From an uncultured Bacteroides sp. (GTDB lineage: Bacteria > Bacteroidota > Bacteroidia > Bacteroidales > Bacteroidaceae), in contig CAAFTU010000071.1 of NCBI GenBank assembly GCA_900766005.1, forward strand, positions 1 to 64,000: a stretch of DNA of 64,000 nucleotides. The letters run 5' to 3'. The position numbers were made by a program, and so were the translations under genes. The notes beneath the pieces were generated by a model that did not search any database, was not told the DNA's origin, and saw only the letters and a list, made by a program, of their open reading frames with translations. Below, piece by piece: positions 35,492 through 44,969 of the stretch (its first letter is position 1; the number at the start of each line of letters is the position of its first letter).

Positions 35492-35523
35492 ATTGTATAA
35501 TAAGAGGTTGTAAGTTATAGCTA

Positions 35524-35531
35524 CAAAGATA
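35524..35531 (-). promoter_or_regulatory. Probable -7 element of the hydrogenase operon
   Basis: The minus strand reads TATCTTTG at 35531-35524, matching TAnnTTTG, 33 bp before the hydrogenase start codon. No good TTTG was found at the expected distance, so an activator may be involved. Confidence 0.5.
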
Positions 35532-35939
35532 CAAACAGAATTTTAAAAATTCACGATTTTGTAATATTCTTGCGGTTAAAAAGCATGTTCCTTTCACATC
35601 TTTCATTGCAATAGCTTGTCATACAGCTGTGAAGGATGAACCGTGAACAGGGCAAAGTAGATAAAAAAGAGGAAAAGTGGCGTGTGAAAGGGGTAAAATC
35701 GTACATCCTTCACTCGGGACTGTATCAAATCGTACATGCAGTGTGCTCCCTTCCTTTTCACTGACTGGCAGACGGTTGCTTGCCGACCGGCTAGTTAGCT
35801 GCCGTAGATGGGCAAGTTTGTTGTCGTAGATTGCCACTTTGACTGCGGTAATGTGGCACTTTCGTATGGCAAAGTGGGCATTCTGCATTTCAAAAAGTTG
35901 CCTCAAAATACCTTTTATAAAGCAGCGAGATAGCACTTG

Positions 35940-36024
35940 AAAAGCATAGCTTTCCGAGTGCTAAACCTATGCTTTTCAGGAGCTAAACCTATAGGTCCCC
36001 GACCCCTAAACCTATAGGTTTGTA
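35940..36024. repeat. Intergenic hairpin plus CTAAACCTATAGGT repeat
   Basis: The 750-bp gap 35492-36241 holds no gene I can support. It contains a perfect inverted repeat, AAAAGCATAG (35940-35949) with CTATGCTTTT (35967-35976). It also contains three 22-23-bp direct repeats with a CTAAACCTAT core, at about 35961, 35983 and 36006, the last two also palindromic (AACCTATAGGTT-like). Upstream (about 35830-35890) further imperfect inverted repeats of TGCCACTTTG type occur. Confidence 0.75.
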
Positions 36025-36241
36025 CTTTGCCTTGTACTGGATTTGAGTAGATGTGGATGGCTCACACAATACGGAAATAAAATGTATTCATGATGCTGAT
36101 AGAATGTTTTTTTCTTGCAGATTGATTTTTTTTTTATAACTTGCCGTTGTTTGTTGGAAGGTTGGTTGAATATTTTCCTAAGACTTTAATTTATTGGTAA
36201 TTACAAGGATATTCTACATAATTGATATGCAGCTAATGTAC

Positions 36242-38581
36242 ATGAAAAAAAAAATTGCACTTCTGCTTTTGTTGGTGCAATCGATGTTCTTGCAAGCTTA
36301 CGTAGTAAAAGGAACGGTAGTTGATGCTAATGGTCATCCCGTGAAGAAAGCCTTGGTATTAGGGCGAAACAACGTAGGACAGGTGGTCATAGGCATAGAA
36401 ACCGATTCGCATGGTCATTTTTCTTCGGCTAATGTTGCTGATTCTACCTTGATCATTGAAATATCCAAAGATGCATATGACACGCTTTATATCCATATAT
36501 CGGGTACTTCGGGTGAGTGTGTTGATTTAGGAACAGTTTCGCTAATGAAAACGATGGAAGTCAATTTGAGTGAAGTGGAGGTGACTGCTCAAAGTGTTGT
36601 GCAAAAGCCGGATAGGTATATTATCATTCCCACGGAAAAAGAGTTGAAGCAAGCCACCAATGGATTGTCGCTATTGAGTGATGTTCAATATAAAATGCCC
36701 GGATTGATGGTAAACGAGTCGTTGCAAACCGTCAAGGTGGATCATGTTACACCTGTGTTCAAAATGAATGGAAAGCTTTGTAGTCTGAGCCAGTTCTTGG
36801 CACTCAATCCTCAGCGAATCTTGCGCATTGAGTATCAGGAAAACCCGGATGTGAAATATGACAACCGTCGGGTAATCAATGTTATTCTTCATCCGGGAGG
36901 TGATGGAGGTTCGGTTGTTACTCAGATGCATGGAGGTGTTTGTGCCAACTTTCTCAATGGTATGGTAGGAGTGGGATACTACAACCGGAAGTCTGAGTGG
37001 GAGTTTAGTTACAATACCAACTGGAGGGATTATGATGAGAGGGAAATCAGTTCGTCGAGTCTGTTTATAGGTCGGAAGTCACCGGTTGTTAGAGAGCGAA
37101 GTGGCATTCCAGGTCAATTCGATTATTGGAACAATATCCTCTCTTTGGGGTATACCTATCTGCCTGATACTCGTACGGTTTTGGCTGCTAAAGTTGGTAT
37201 GGCGTTTGAAGATCAGCATATGGGTGAGAATTCCTGGTTTAGACAACAGTATATGGGTAATTGGTCTGAATACACAAATGAGATAAACAGAAAGTTGAAA
37301 TATAACTCGCCGCATATTGATTTGTTCTTTAGAAAACAATTGGATGAAACTCAGTATGTTGAAGCGAATGTGTATGGAAGGTATTCGTCGGGAAACTATA
37401 ATCGCAGCTATGTAGATATATATCACGACTTTCAGCAGAATGATTCGGTAGAGTCGTTTACTCGTGATAAATCGTGGCGTGTAGGTACGGATTTCATGTA
37501 TGCTAAGACCTATAAAAAAATTTCATTCCATGTGGGGATACAGGATTTTTATAATAGTACTGATACTAGACAAATAGAGAATGGGGTATGGGAATTTGGA
37601 AAAATAAGCCAAAATCGATTGTCGCTGTATGGTCAGCTTCAGGGAAAAATAAAGCGATTGAATTATGGGATAAATGCTGTTGGAATTTATAATCATGCCA
37701 ACAATCGTTCGTACAGGAGCGACTTTGTGAGACTGAAGTCCAATTTCGTTCTCCATTATCCGTTGTCCAAGCATGTCTCATTGAATTATCTGCTTATGCT
37801 CGATCCGTCATTGCCGTCTGTTGTGCAGCAGTCTACCTTGATACAGAAGGTGGATGACATAACCTTGAAACAGGGGAATCCCGACTTGAAACCTTCTTTT
37901 TATATTCGCAATAGGATATATGTTCGGTATGCAGACAAGCATTTTACCACTTCGCTATGGACTTCGTACAGTAGAACGAAAAGGCCGATTTACAATCAAT
38001 ACAGTTACATCGGTGATGTGTCAAGTCCGTACCATGATTGGTTTGTATGGCGGCCGATGAATGGAAAACGCACCGATCACTTCAATCTCGAATGGCAGGT
38101 AGCTGTTCAGGAACTTTTCGGATGTTTTACTGTATGGGGAAATGTAGGATGGAGTAACTATCATATTCTGATGATTGACAAACAGGCTGTTGAGAATCGG
38201 TGGTTTGCTTCGTTGAACGGGGTATTGTCTTTGGGCGATTGGCTGGTAACGGCTAAATATCAAATACAGCCTGATTATCCGTTGTCTGGTAATACCTTTA
38301 GCACAGAGGAACGCTGGAATACAGTCAAAGTGCAGTATACCTATCGGAATTGGCATTTCTCCCTATCGGGAATCAATCTTTTTACAAAGCGCGGTAGCGT
38401 GTATGAGAACATGGTTGTGTCTGATGTTCATCCCGAAAAGTACAGCCAGTGCATCCGGGATTGTGCCAATATGGTTTTGCTGGGTATAAATTACCGGTTT
38501 GATTTTGGCAAGAAACGAAGTAAGACAAAACGTTCTCTCAATAATGGTGGAGTAGAGCGGGGAATCGATATCAGCTATTAA
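36242..38581 (+). CDS. Outer-membrane beta-barrel protein with carboxypeptidase-regulatory-like domain
   Basis: Protein of 779 residues. A signal peptide (KKKIALLLLLVQSMFLQA) is followed by a carboxypeptidase-regulatory-like beta domain (about 20-105), a plug-like segment (about 115-215), and a long series of amphipathic beta strands ending in an aromatic strand (YRFDFG). This matches the TonB-receptor-like outer membrane beta-barrel family, often annotated as TonB-dependent receptor although a TonB box is not evident. No SusD-like partner is adjacent, so the substrate is unknown. A/T-rich codon use compared with neighbours hints at an accessory gene. ATG 36242 is preferred to TTG 36194 because it places the signal peptide correctly. 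Its 3' end overlaps the convergent phospholipase gene by 11 bp. Confidence 0.82.
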   Translation: MKKKIALLLLLVQSMFLQAYVVKGTVVDANGHPVKKALVLGRNNVGQVVIGIETDSHGHFSSANVADSTLIIEISKDAYDTLYIHISGTSGECVDLGTVSLMKTMEVNLSEVEVTAQSVVQKPDRYIIIPTEKELKQATNGLSLLSDVQYKMPGLMVNESLQTVKVDHVTPVFKMNGKLCSLSQFLALNPQRILRIEYQENPDVKYDNRRVINVILHPGGDGGSVVTQMHGGVCANFLNGMVGVGYYNRKSEWEFSYNTNWRDYDEREISSSSLFIGRKSPVVRERSGIPGQFDYWNNILSLGYTYLPDTRTVLAAKVGMAFEDQHMGENSWFRQQYMGNWSEYTNEINRKLKYNSPHIDLFFRKQLDETQYVEANVYGRYSSGNYNRSYVDIYHDFQQNDSVESFTRDKSWRVGTDFMYAKTYKKISFHVGIQDFYNSTDTRQIENGVWEFGKISQNRLSLYGQLQGKIKRLNYGINAVGIYNHANNRSYRSDFVRLKSNFVLHYPLSKHVSLNYLLMLDPSLPSVVQQSTLIQKVDDITLKQGNPDLKPSFYIRNRIYVRYADKHFTTSLWTSYSRTKRPIYNQYSYIGDVSSPYHDWFVWRPMNGKRTDHFNLEWQVAVQELFGCFTVWGNVGWSNYHILMIDKQAVENRWFASLNGVLSLGDWLVTAKYQIQPDYPLSGNTFSTEERWNTVKVQYTYRNWHFSLSGINLFTKRGSVYENMVVSDVHPEKYSQCIRDCANMVLLGINYRFDFGKKRSKTKRSLNNGGVERGIDISY

Positions 38582-39419
38582 TATTAACTGCCTTAGCACA
38601 CTCATATCCTTCTTCGTATAGCTCCGTCAGTTTGTGGATGTTCTTTTCAATGCGGTCCACTTGCACGGGGCGCAGGGGGCGAATCACCGTGATGCTTCCT
38701 TCATCTTCCATCCGTTCCACCATGGCCAGCTGTTCGTTGTAGAGCCGGCAGCGGTGGCTCAAGGCTTCACGCAGTTTGGGATATTTCCGGTAGATGAAGG
38801 AAGGAATGCGGATGTCTTTCACTTCTTTCCGGTATCCGCGATTGCGTGTCAGCACCACTACGTTGTGAGTGTAGCCGTCTGCGATGGCCCGTTGCAGGGG
38901 GATGGAGTCCACGATACCGCCGTCGAGCATCGGGATGCCGTCTACATAAGTAATGGGGCAGGCAAACGGAAGACTGCTTGAGGCCCGTACAATGTCGATC
39001 ACCCGCTTTTTGTCTTTTTTCTCTTCGAAGTAGTTGGCTTCTCCCGTGAGGCAGTTGGTGGTGACCATGACATACCGTTCGGGGGATGCAAAGTAGGCTG
39101 CATAGTCGTAGGGTATGATGTGTTCCGGAAACTCATGAAACAGCAGGTTGAAATCGAGCAGGTTGCGCTGGCTGAAGAGGTATTTCACTCCGATGTAGTG
39201 GTATTTTTCCAGCAGGTCGATGTTGCTGTATTTGGCCCGTCCCCGCTGGTTGGAGGCGTAGGAAAGGCCGTTGCACGCACCGGCAGACACACCGATGGTG
39301 TAGGGGAAGCGGATGTGGTGGTCCATAAAATAATCGAGTACACCGCAAGTGAAGACGCCGCGCATGCCGCCGCCTTCAAGTACCAGTCCGGTACGTTCGT
39401 CAATCGGTAAGTTTTTCAT
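38571..39419 (-). CDS. Patatin-like phospholipase
   Basis: Cytoplasmic patatin-family lipid acyl hydrolase of 282 residues. The oxyanion loop GGGMRG is at about residue 15, the nucleophile motif GVSAG at about residue 43, and the catalytic Asp motif DGGIVD at about residue 165, so the Ser-Asp dyad is complete. ATG 39419 (MKNLPIDERTG) gives the family-typical N-terminus; the longer frame to 39521 adds an unlikely leader. Substrate unknown. Confidence 0.92.
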   Translation of the reverse strand: MKNLPIDERTGLVLEGGGMRGVFTCGVLDYFMDHHIRFPYTIGVSAGACNGLSYASNQRGRAKYSNIDLLEKYHYIGVKYLFSQRNLLDFNLLFHEFPEHIIPYDYAAYFASPERYVMVTTNCLTGEANYFEEKKDKKRVIDIVRASSSLPFACPITYVDGIPMLDGGIVDSIPLQRAIADGYTHNVVVLTRNRGYRKEVKDIRIPSFIYRKYPKLREALSHRCRLYNEQLAMVERMEDEGSITVIRPLRPVQVDRIEKNIHKLTELYEEGYECAKAVNINS

Positions 39420-39590
39420 CTCCGAACATTCTTTTTTAGAGTAGCAAATATAGTTCTTTTCTTGTTGATGTGGCTGTGGACTTGTATAAAAAAACAATTG
39501 TAACGGGCATTTTGTTGACAAATGGGTGGTTTTTCAATGGAGGATTCGTTATATTTGCAGCCTAAACAAATTTAAATCAAGAAAAACAGA

Positions 39591-40775
39591 ATGAAAAAGA
39601 GTATCCTTATCGCTGCCTTAGGCTTATGCAGCTTGAGTATGACGGCACAAGACGCGAAACCTCAAGAGGGGTTTGTATTCACGACAGTGAAAGAGAATCC
39701 GATTACTTCTATCAAAAACCAGAACCGTTCGAGCACTTGCTGGAGCTTTTCAAGCCTTGGCTTTATCGAATCTGAATTGCTCCGTATGGGCAAGGGCGAA
39801 TATGACTTGGCTGAAATGTTTGTGGTACACAAAACAATGCAGGACCGCGGTGTGAACTATGTACGTCTGCATGGCGAAAGTTCTTTCTCTCCGGGCGGTA
39901 GCTTCTATGATATTGTTTACTGTCTGAAACACTATGGTATCGTGCCGCAGGAAGTGATGCCGGGTATCATGTATGGTGATTCTCTGCCGGTGCACAATGA
40001 ACTGGATGCTGTAGCCAGCGGTTATGTGAATGCCATTGCCAGAGGTAAGTTCAACAAACTGACTTCTGTATGGAGAAAAGGTCTGGAATCAATCTACGAT
40101 ACTTACCTGGGCAAATGTCCCGAAAACTTTACTTACAAAGGTAAGGAATATACACCGAAGTCGTTTGCTGAATCTTTGGGTATCAATCCCGACGATTATG
40201 TGTCTCTGACTTCTTATACACATCATCCTTTCTATACGAAGTTCTCTATCGAAGTGCAGGACAACTGGCGCAACAGCTTGTCGTACAACTTGCCTATCGA
40301 GGAACTGATGGCTGTGATGGACAATGCTGTGAAGAAGGGTTATACGTTTGCATGGGGTAGCGACGTGAGCGAAAGAGGTTTCTCTCGCGACGGTGTTGCT
40401 GTGGTGCCCGATATCAACAAGGAATCGGAATTGTCTGGTTCGGATATGGCTCGCTGGACTGGCTTGACAAAGGCTGACAAGTACAGAGAAAGCTATACAA
40501 AACCTTTCCCTGAAATGGATATCACACAGGAAATGCGCCAGGTGGCATACGATAACTGGGAAACAACTGATGACCATGGTATGCTGATCTACGGTATCGC
40601 TAAGGATCAGACTGGCAAGGAATACTTCATGGTGAAGAACTCTTGGGGGGGTGCTGGCCAGTACAGCGGTATCTGGTATGCTTCTAAGGCTTTTGTGGCT
40701 TACAAGACGATGAATATCCTGGTGCACAAAGATGCGCTTCCGAAGGAAATCGCCAAGAAATTGGGTCTGAGATAA
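39591..40775 (+). CDS. C1-family aminopeptidase (bleomycin hydrolase/PepC-like), exported
   Basis: Cysteine peptidase of 394 residues with an N-terminal signal peptide ending near MTAQD. Catalytic residues are visible: Gln/Cys in NQNRSSTCWSFSS at about residue 50, His in DDHGMLIYG near residue 335 and Asn in VKNSWGG near residue 355. Unlike cytoplasmic PepC, it appears to be exported, which suggests degradation of peptides in the periplasm. A TATATTTG at 39550-39557 is a probable -7 element, and a terminator follows. Confidence 0.92.
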   Translation: MKKSILIAALGLCSLSMTAQDAKPQEGFVFTTVKENPITSIKNQNRSSTCWSFSSLGFIESELLRMGKGEYDLAEMFVVHKTMQDRGVNYVRLHGESSFSPGGSFYDIVYCLKHYGIVPQEVMPGIMYGDSLPVHNELDAVASGYVNAIARGKFNKLTSVWRKGLESIYDTYLGKCPENFTYKGKEYTPKSFAESLGINPDDYVSLTSYTHHPFYTKFSIEVQDNWRNSLSYNLPIEELMAVMDNAVKKGYTFAWGSDVSERGFSRDGVAVVPDINKESELSGSDMARWTGLTKADKYRESYTKPFPEMDITQEMRQVAYDNWETTDDHGMLIYGIAKDQTGKEYFMVKNSWGGAGQYSGIWYASKAFVAYKTMNILVHKDALPKEIAKKLGLR

Positions 40776-40826
40776 AAACGCTTTTGCTGCCTTTGGCAGA
40801 ACTGGCTTTTTAATTGATATATAGAA

Positions 40827-40871
40827 GAGCGGTAACGCGTGGGCTGACTACGCTGTTGCCGCTCTTTTTTT
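40827..40871 (+). terminator. Terminator after the C1 peptidase
   Basis: GAGCGGTAACGCG pairs with CGCTGTTGCCGCTC (with wobble and a bulge) around a short loop, then TTTTTTT. Confidence 0.85.
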
Positions 40872-41025
40872 GCGGTATCCTTGCCGTGTTTTTTCGTTTT
40901 TTCTCTCTCGTTTCTCTATATTGTATGATGTATGATAACAGGACGTTTGCTTATTGTTGTATGTATGATATTTATTTTGTTGAAGAATAGTGCTTTATAA
41001 CATGTATATAAAGTGTATTTTATTG

Positions 41026-41056
41026 TTGTATATTTGAAAAATGAGTTTTACCTTTG
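41026..41056 (+). promoter_or_regulatory. Promoter of the xylose operon
   Basis: TTG (41026-41028), a 20-nt spacer and TACCTTTG (41049-41056), 33 nt before the regulator start. The 313-bp gap 40776-41088 also contains two related AT-rich sequences, TTGTATGATGTATGAT (near 40920) and TTGTATGTATGAT (near 40957). These could be operators of the regulator, but this is a guess. Confidence 0.7.
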
Positions 41057-41088
41057 CAACATTCATGAACCATTATTAATTTAAAACG

Positions 41089-41814
41089 ATGAAAGATACA
41101 TTCCCTCCATTGGCCAATAACCACATTTCGGTGGATTGTGTGGTGATTGGTTTCGACGGTGTGCAGCTGAAAGTTTTGTTGGTGAAGCGGATGGGTGAGG
41201 AGGAAGGTGAGGTGTTCCATGACATGAAGTTGCCCGGCAGCTTGATTTATATGGATGAAGACCTGGATGAGGCTGCCCAGCGTGTGCTTCATGAGCTGAC
41301 GGGTCTGAAGAATGTGAATCTGGTGCAGTTTAAAGCATTCGGTTCGAAAAACCGTACGAAGAATCCGAAGGATGTACATTGGCTGGAACGGGCGCAGCGG
41401 GCCAAAGTGGAGCGGATTGTGACCATTGCTTATTTGTCGTTGGTGAAGATAGACCGGGCATTGAACCGCAACCTGGACGAGTGTCAGGCTTCTTGGGTGG
41501 CTATGGAGGATATTGCCGATTTGGCGTTCGACCATAATCTGATTATTAAGGAGGCGTTGAGTTATATCCGGCAGTATGTGGAAATCAATCCGTCGGCTTT
41601 GTTTGAACTCCTTCCGCGTAAGTTTACGGCTGCGCAGTTGCGTGTGCTTTATGAACTGGTGTATGAAAAGCGTATTGATGTGCGCAACTTCCACAAAAAA
41701 ATGGCTCAGATGGAATATGTGGTTCCGTTGGATGAAAAGCAGGAAGGGGTTTCGCATCGGGCGGCCCGTTTTTATCGCTTCGAAAAGAAGGTTTACAATA
41801 AAATAAGAAAGTAA
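41089..41814 (+). CDS. Nudix-related transcriptional regulator (NrtR/XylR-like)
   Basis: Protein of 241 residues: an N-terminal Nudix fold (about 10-150) joined to a C-terminal winged helix (about 155-235, FTAAQLRVLYELVYEKRID). The Nudix box is degenerate: where the consensus has REUxEExGU, this protein has RVLHELTGL, so catalytic acidic residues are lost and the fold probably acts as a sensor. Regulators of this type control pentose use in Bacteroides. The gene directly precedes xylB and xylA, so xylose or xylulose phosphate sensing is the natural inference. Confidence 0.88.
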   Translation: MKDTFPPLANNHISVDCVVIGFDGVQLKVLLVKRMGEEEGEVFHDMKLPGSLIYMDEDLDEAAQRVLHELTGLKNVNLVQFKAFGSKNRTKNPKDVHWLERAQRAKVERIVTIAYLSLVKIDRALNRNLDECQASWVAMEDIADLAFDHNLIIKEALSYIRQYVEINPSALFELLPRKFTAAQLRVLYELVYEKRIDVRNFHKKMAQMEYVVPLDEKQEGVSHRAARFYRFEKKVYNKIRK

Positions 41815-41837
41815 CTATTCAATAAAATCAAAATACT

Positions 41838-43337
41838 ATGTTTCTATTAGGTTATGATATAGGCAGTTCGTCGGTGAAGGCAAGCCTCGTGAATGCTGAA
41901 AGTGGAAAATGTGTGTCGTCGGCTTTCTTCCCGAAAACGGAAGCTCCTATCATTGCTGTCCGTCAAGGGTGGGCAGAACAGGATCCGGCCAGCTGGTGGG
42001 AAAATCTGAAACTGGCTACGCAGGCTGTTCTCAAGGAGAGTGGCGTGAGCGGCGGAGAAATCAAAGCCATCGGTATTTCTTATCAGATGCACGGACTGGT
42101 GTGTGTGGACAAACAGCAACAGGTGCTCCGTCCGGCTATTATCTGGTGTGACTCAAGGGCTGTGCCTTATGGGGAGCAGGCTTTCCGCACATTGGGTGAG
42201 GAGCGGTGCTTGTCGCATCTGCTCAATTCACCGGGCAATTTTACGGCTTCGAAACTGGCATGGGTCAAAGCCAATGAACCGGATATTTATGAGCGTATCG
42301 ATAAGGTGATGCTGCCGGGCGATTATATTGCCATGCGCTTGAGCGGTGTGGCTTGTACAACGGTTTCCGGCCTTTCGGAAGGAATGTTCTGGGATTTCAA
42401 GAACAACCGGGTGGCTGATTTCCTGATGGATTATTATGGTTTGGATGCGGCTCTCATTCCGGAAATCCGTCCCACTTTTGCTGAACAGGGGCTTGTGAAT
42501 GAAGCTGCAGCCCGTGAACTGGGATTGAAGGTGGGAACGCCGATTACGTATCGGGCCGGCGACCAACCCAACAATGCGCTTTCGCTGAATGTGTTTAATC
42601 CGGGCGAGATTGCTTCGACGGCGGGCACCAGCGGGGTGGTGTATGGGGTGAACGGTTCGGTGAATTATGATCCGAAAAGCCGCGTGAATACGTTTGCCCA
42701 TGTCAATCATACGGCGGAACAAACACGGCTTGGGGTGTTGCTCTGTATCAATGGTACGGGTATTCTGAACTCATGGGCAAAACGGATCATTGCTCCCGAA
42801 GGGATTTCTTATGATGAAATGAATGTGCTGGCGGCCAAAGCGCCTATCGGCAGTGCCGGAGTGAGCATTCTTCCTTTTGGCAACGGGGCGGAACGGATGC
42901 TGGAGAACAGTGAGATTAACTGCTCTATCCGGGGAGTGAACTTCAACTTGCATGGTAAGCAGCACATCTTGCGTGCCGCTCAGGAAGGTATTGTCTTTTC
43001 ATTCAAATATGGCATTGACGTGATGGAGGGCATGGGGATTCCGGTGCAGAAGATTCACGCCGGACATGCCAATATGTTCTTGAGTCCGATTTTCCGTGAT
43101 ACGTTGGCCGGTGTTACGGGGGCTGTGATCGAACTGTATGACACGGATGGCTCGGTGGGTGCTGCCAAAGGAGCAGGCATGGGCGCCGGTATCTATAAGG
43201 ATCACAACGAGGCATTTGCTACGCTGGAAAAACTGGATGTGATAGAGCCCAACTTGGCGAAGAAAGCTGAGTATCTGGAGGCATATGAACGCTGGAAGCA
43301 TCGTCTGGAAAAATCGATGGCCGACCAGTGTAGATAA
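41838..43337 (+). CDS. xylB: Xylulokinase
   Basis: FGGY-family kinase of 499 residues that phosphorylates D-xylulose to xylulose 5-phosphate for the pentose-phosphate pathway. The N-terminal phosphate motif GYDIGSSSVKASLV, ISYQMHGLV, the AGDQPNNALSLN segment with TAGTSGVVYG and a late GAAKGAGMGAG motif are as expected. The gene begins 23 nt after the regulator and is followed by xylA. Confidence 0.95.
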   Translation: MFLLGYDIGSSSVKASLVNAESGKCVSSAFFPKTEAPIIAVRQGWAEQDPASWWENLKLATQAVLKESGVSGGEIKAIGISYQMHGLVCVDKQQQVLRPAIIWCDSRAVPYGEQAFRTLGEERCLSHLLNSPGNFTASKLAWVKANEPDIYERIDKVMLPGDYIAMRLSGVACTTVSGLSEGMFWDFKNNRVADFLMDYYGLDAALIPEIRPTFAEQGLVNEAAARELGLKVGTPITYRAGDQPNNALSLNVFNPGEIASTAGTSGVVYGVNGSVNYDPKSRVNTFAHVNHTAEQTRLGVLLCINGTGILNSWAKRIIAPEGISYDEMNVLAAKAPIGSAGVSILPFGNGAERMLENSEINCSIRGVNFNLHGKQHILRAAQEGIVFSFKYGIDVMEGMGIPVQKIHAGHANMFLSPIFRDTLAGVTGAVIELYDTDGSVGAAKGAGMGAGIYKDHNEAFATLEKLDVIEPNLAKKAEYLEAYERWKHRLEKSMADQCR

Positions 43338-43402
43338 GAGTATGTGAATGACTGGAAATGTATAACATATTAAAAAAAGTATAACTTGTTAAATTGACTG
43401 CT

Positions 43403-44719
43403 ATGGCAACAAAAGAGTATTTTCCTGGTATAGGAAAGATTAAATTTGAAGGTAAAGAAAGTAGAAATCCGATGGCTTTCCGTTATTATGATCCTGAAAA
43501 GGTGATTATGGGAAAGAAGATGAAGGATTGGCTGAAGTTTTCGATGGCTTGGTGGCACACGCTTTGTGCGGAAGGTGCCGATCAGTTTGGCGGCGGTACG
43601 AAGCAATTCCCTTGGAAGGTGAGTGCCGACAGAGTGCAGGCTGCTAAGGATAAGATGGATGCCGGATTTGAATTTATGCAGAAAATCGGCATTGAGTATT
43701 ACTGTTTCCATGATGTGGACTTGTGTGATGAGGCTGATACGATTGAAGAATATGAAGCAAACCTGAAGGAAATCGTGGCGTATGCGAAGCAGAAACAGGC
43801 GGAAACGGGTATCAAGTTGCTGTGGGGTACGGCCAATGTGTTTGGTCATGCTCGCTATATGAACGGTGCGGCTACGAATCCTGATTTCGATGTGGTGGCA
43901 CGTGCAGCGGTTCAAATCAAGAATGCGATTGATGCTACCATCGAACTGGGTGGTTCCAATTATGTGTTCTGGGGCGGACGTGAAGGGTATATGTCGTTGC
44001 TGAACACCGACCAGAAGCGGGAAAAGGAACACTTGGCTCAGATGCTGAAGATGGCTCGCGACTATGCACGTAGCAAGGGTTTCACAGGTACGTTCTTGAT
44101 TGAACCGAAACCGATGGAGCCTACTAAGCATCAGTATGACGTGGATACGGAAACCGTAATCGGCTTCCTGAAAGCTCATGGGCTGGAGAAGGATTTCAAG
44201 GTGAATATTGAGGTGAACCACGCTACTTTGGCGGGTCATACGTTTGAACATGAACTGGCGGTGGCTGTGGACAACGGTATGCTGGGTTCTATCGATGCCA
44301 ACCGCGGGGATGCTCAGAACGGATGGGATACCGACCAGTTCCCTATCGACAACTTTGAACTGACGCAGGCAATGATGCAGATTATCCGTAACGGCGGATT
44401 TGGTAACGGCGGTACGAACTTTGATGCGAAGACTCGCCGTAACTCTACCGATCTGGAAGATATTTTCATTGCGCACATCGCCGGTATGGATGTGATGGCT
44501 CGCGCGTTGGAAAGTGCTGCCCGCTTGCTGGAGGAATCTCCTTACAAGCAGATGCTGGCCGACCGCTATGCTTCTTTTGATAGCGGAAAGGGTAAGGATT
44601 TTGAAGACGGTAAGATGACGCTGGAAGAACTGGTGGCTTATGGTAAGGAAGTGGGCGAACCGAAACAGACCAGCGGCAAGCAGGAATTGTATGAAGCTAT
44701 CGTGAATATGTATTGTTAA
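43403..44719 (+). CDS. xylA: Xylose isomerase
   Basis: Metal-dependent isomerase converting D-xylose to D-xylulose, 438 residues. Family motifs are HDVDLCDE, WGGREGYMSLLNTD, EPKPMEPTKHQYD and NFDAKTRRNSTDLED, containing the two-metal-site acidic residues and the catalytic His. ATG 43403 (MATKEYFPG) is chosen over an in-frame TTG 9 nt earlier. Last gene of the xylose operon; no xylose transporter follows in the window. Confidence 0.97.
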   Translation: MATKEYFPGIGKIKFEGKESRNPMAFRYYDPEKVIMGKKMKDWLKFSMAWWHTLCAEGADQFGGGTKQFPWKVSADRVQAAKDKMDAGFEFMQKIGIEYYCFHDVDLCDEADTIEEYEANLKEIVAYAKQKQAETGIKLLWGTANVFGHARYMNGAATNPDFDVVARAAVQIKNAIDATIELGGSNYVFWGGREGYMSLLNTDQKREKEHLAQMLKMARDYARSKGFTGTFLIEPKPMEPTKHQYDVDTETVIGFLKAHGLEKDFKVNIEVNHATLAGHTFEHELAVAVDNGMLGSIDANRGDAQNGWDTDQFPIDNFELTQAMMQIIRNGGFGNGGTNFDAKTRRNSTDLEDIFIAHIAGMDVMARALESAARLLEESPYKQMLADRYASFDSGKGKDFEDGKMTLEELVAYGKEVGEPKQTSGKQELYEAIVNMYC

Positions 44720-44743
44720 TTTTTACGATGAAGTATGGATGGG

Positions 44744-44778
44744 CCCTCGCTACAAGTGGTTGTAGCGGGGGTTTTTCT
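44744..44778 (+). terminator. Terminator after xylA
   Basis: CCCTCGCTACAA (44744-44755) and TTGTAGCGGGGG (44760-44771) form a 12-bp stem with a 4-nt loop, followed by a T-rich tail. Confidence 0.93.
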
Positions 44779-44841
44779 TTTTATAGCGGAGCCGGCTTTT
44801 GCTCAAAAATCTTAAAGTTGTGCATTTTTTAGTTGGTTTCC

Positions 44842-44871
44842 TTGTCAGAACGAAGCGTTTGACTAAATTTG
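44842..44871 (+). promoter_or_regulatory. Promoter of etfB-etfA-acyl-CoA dehydrogenase
   Basis: TTG (44842-44844), a 19-nt spacer and TAAATTTG (44864-44871) match the Bacteroidetes consensus. A leader of about 90 nt precedes etfB. Confidence 0.65.
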
Positions 44872-44969
44872 CAGGCTGATAGTTAACCGGATGGTTTGGA
44901 TAGCAAGAGATTACTACTTGACTAACGGCTACTAATTTAGAAAAAAATACTAATACTAAAACTAATAAC

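Noticed and set aside
35619..35936. 105-residue minus-strand frame in the 750-bp gap
   Set aside because: No recognisable domain, lies in repeat- and hairpin-rich DNA, and lacks a promoter in the right place.
36194..36241. TTG start for the outer-membrane barrel
   Set aside because: It would put 16 residues in front of a well-formed signal peptide; ATG 36242 is better.
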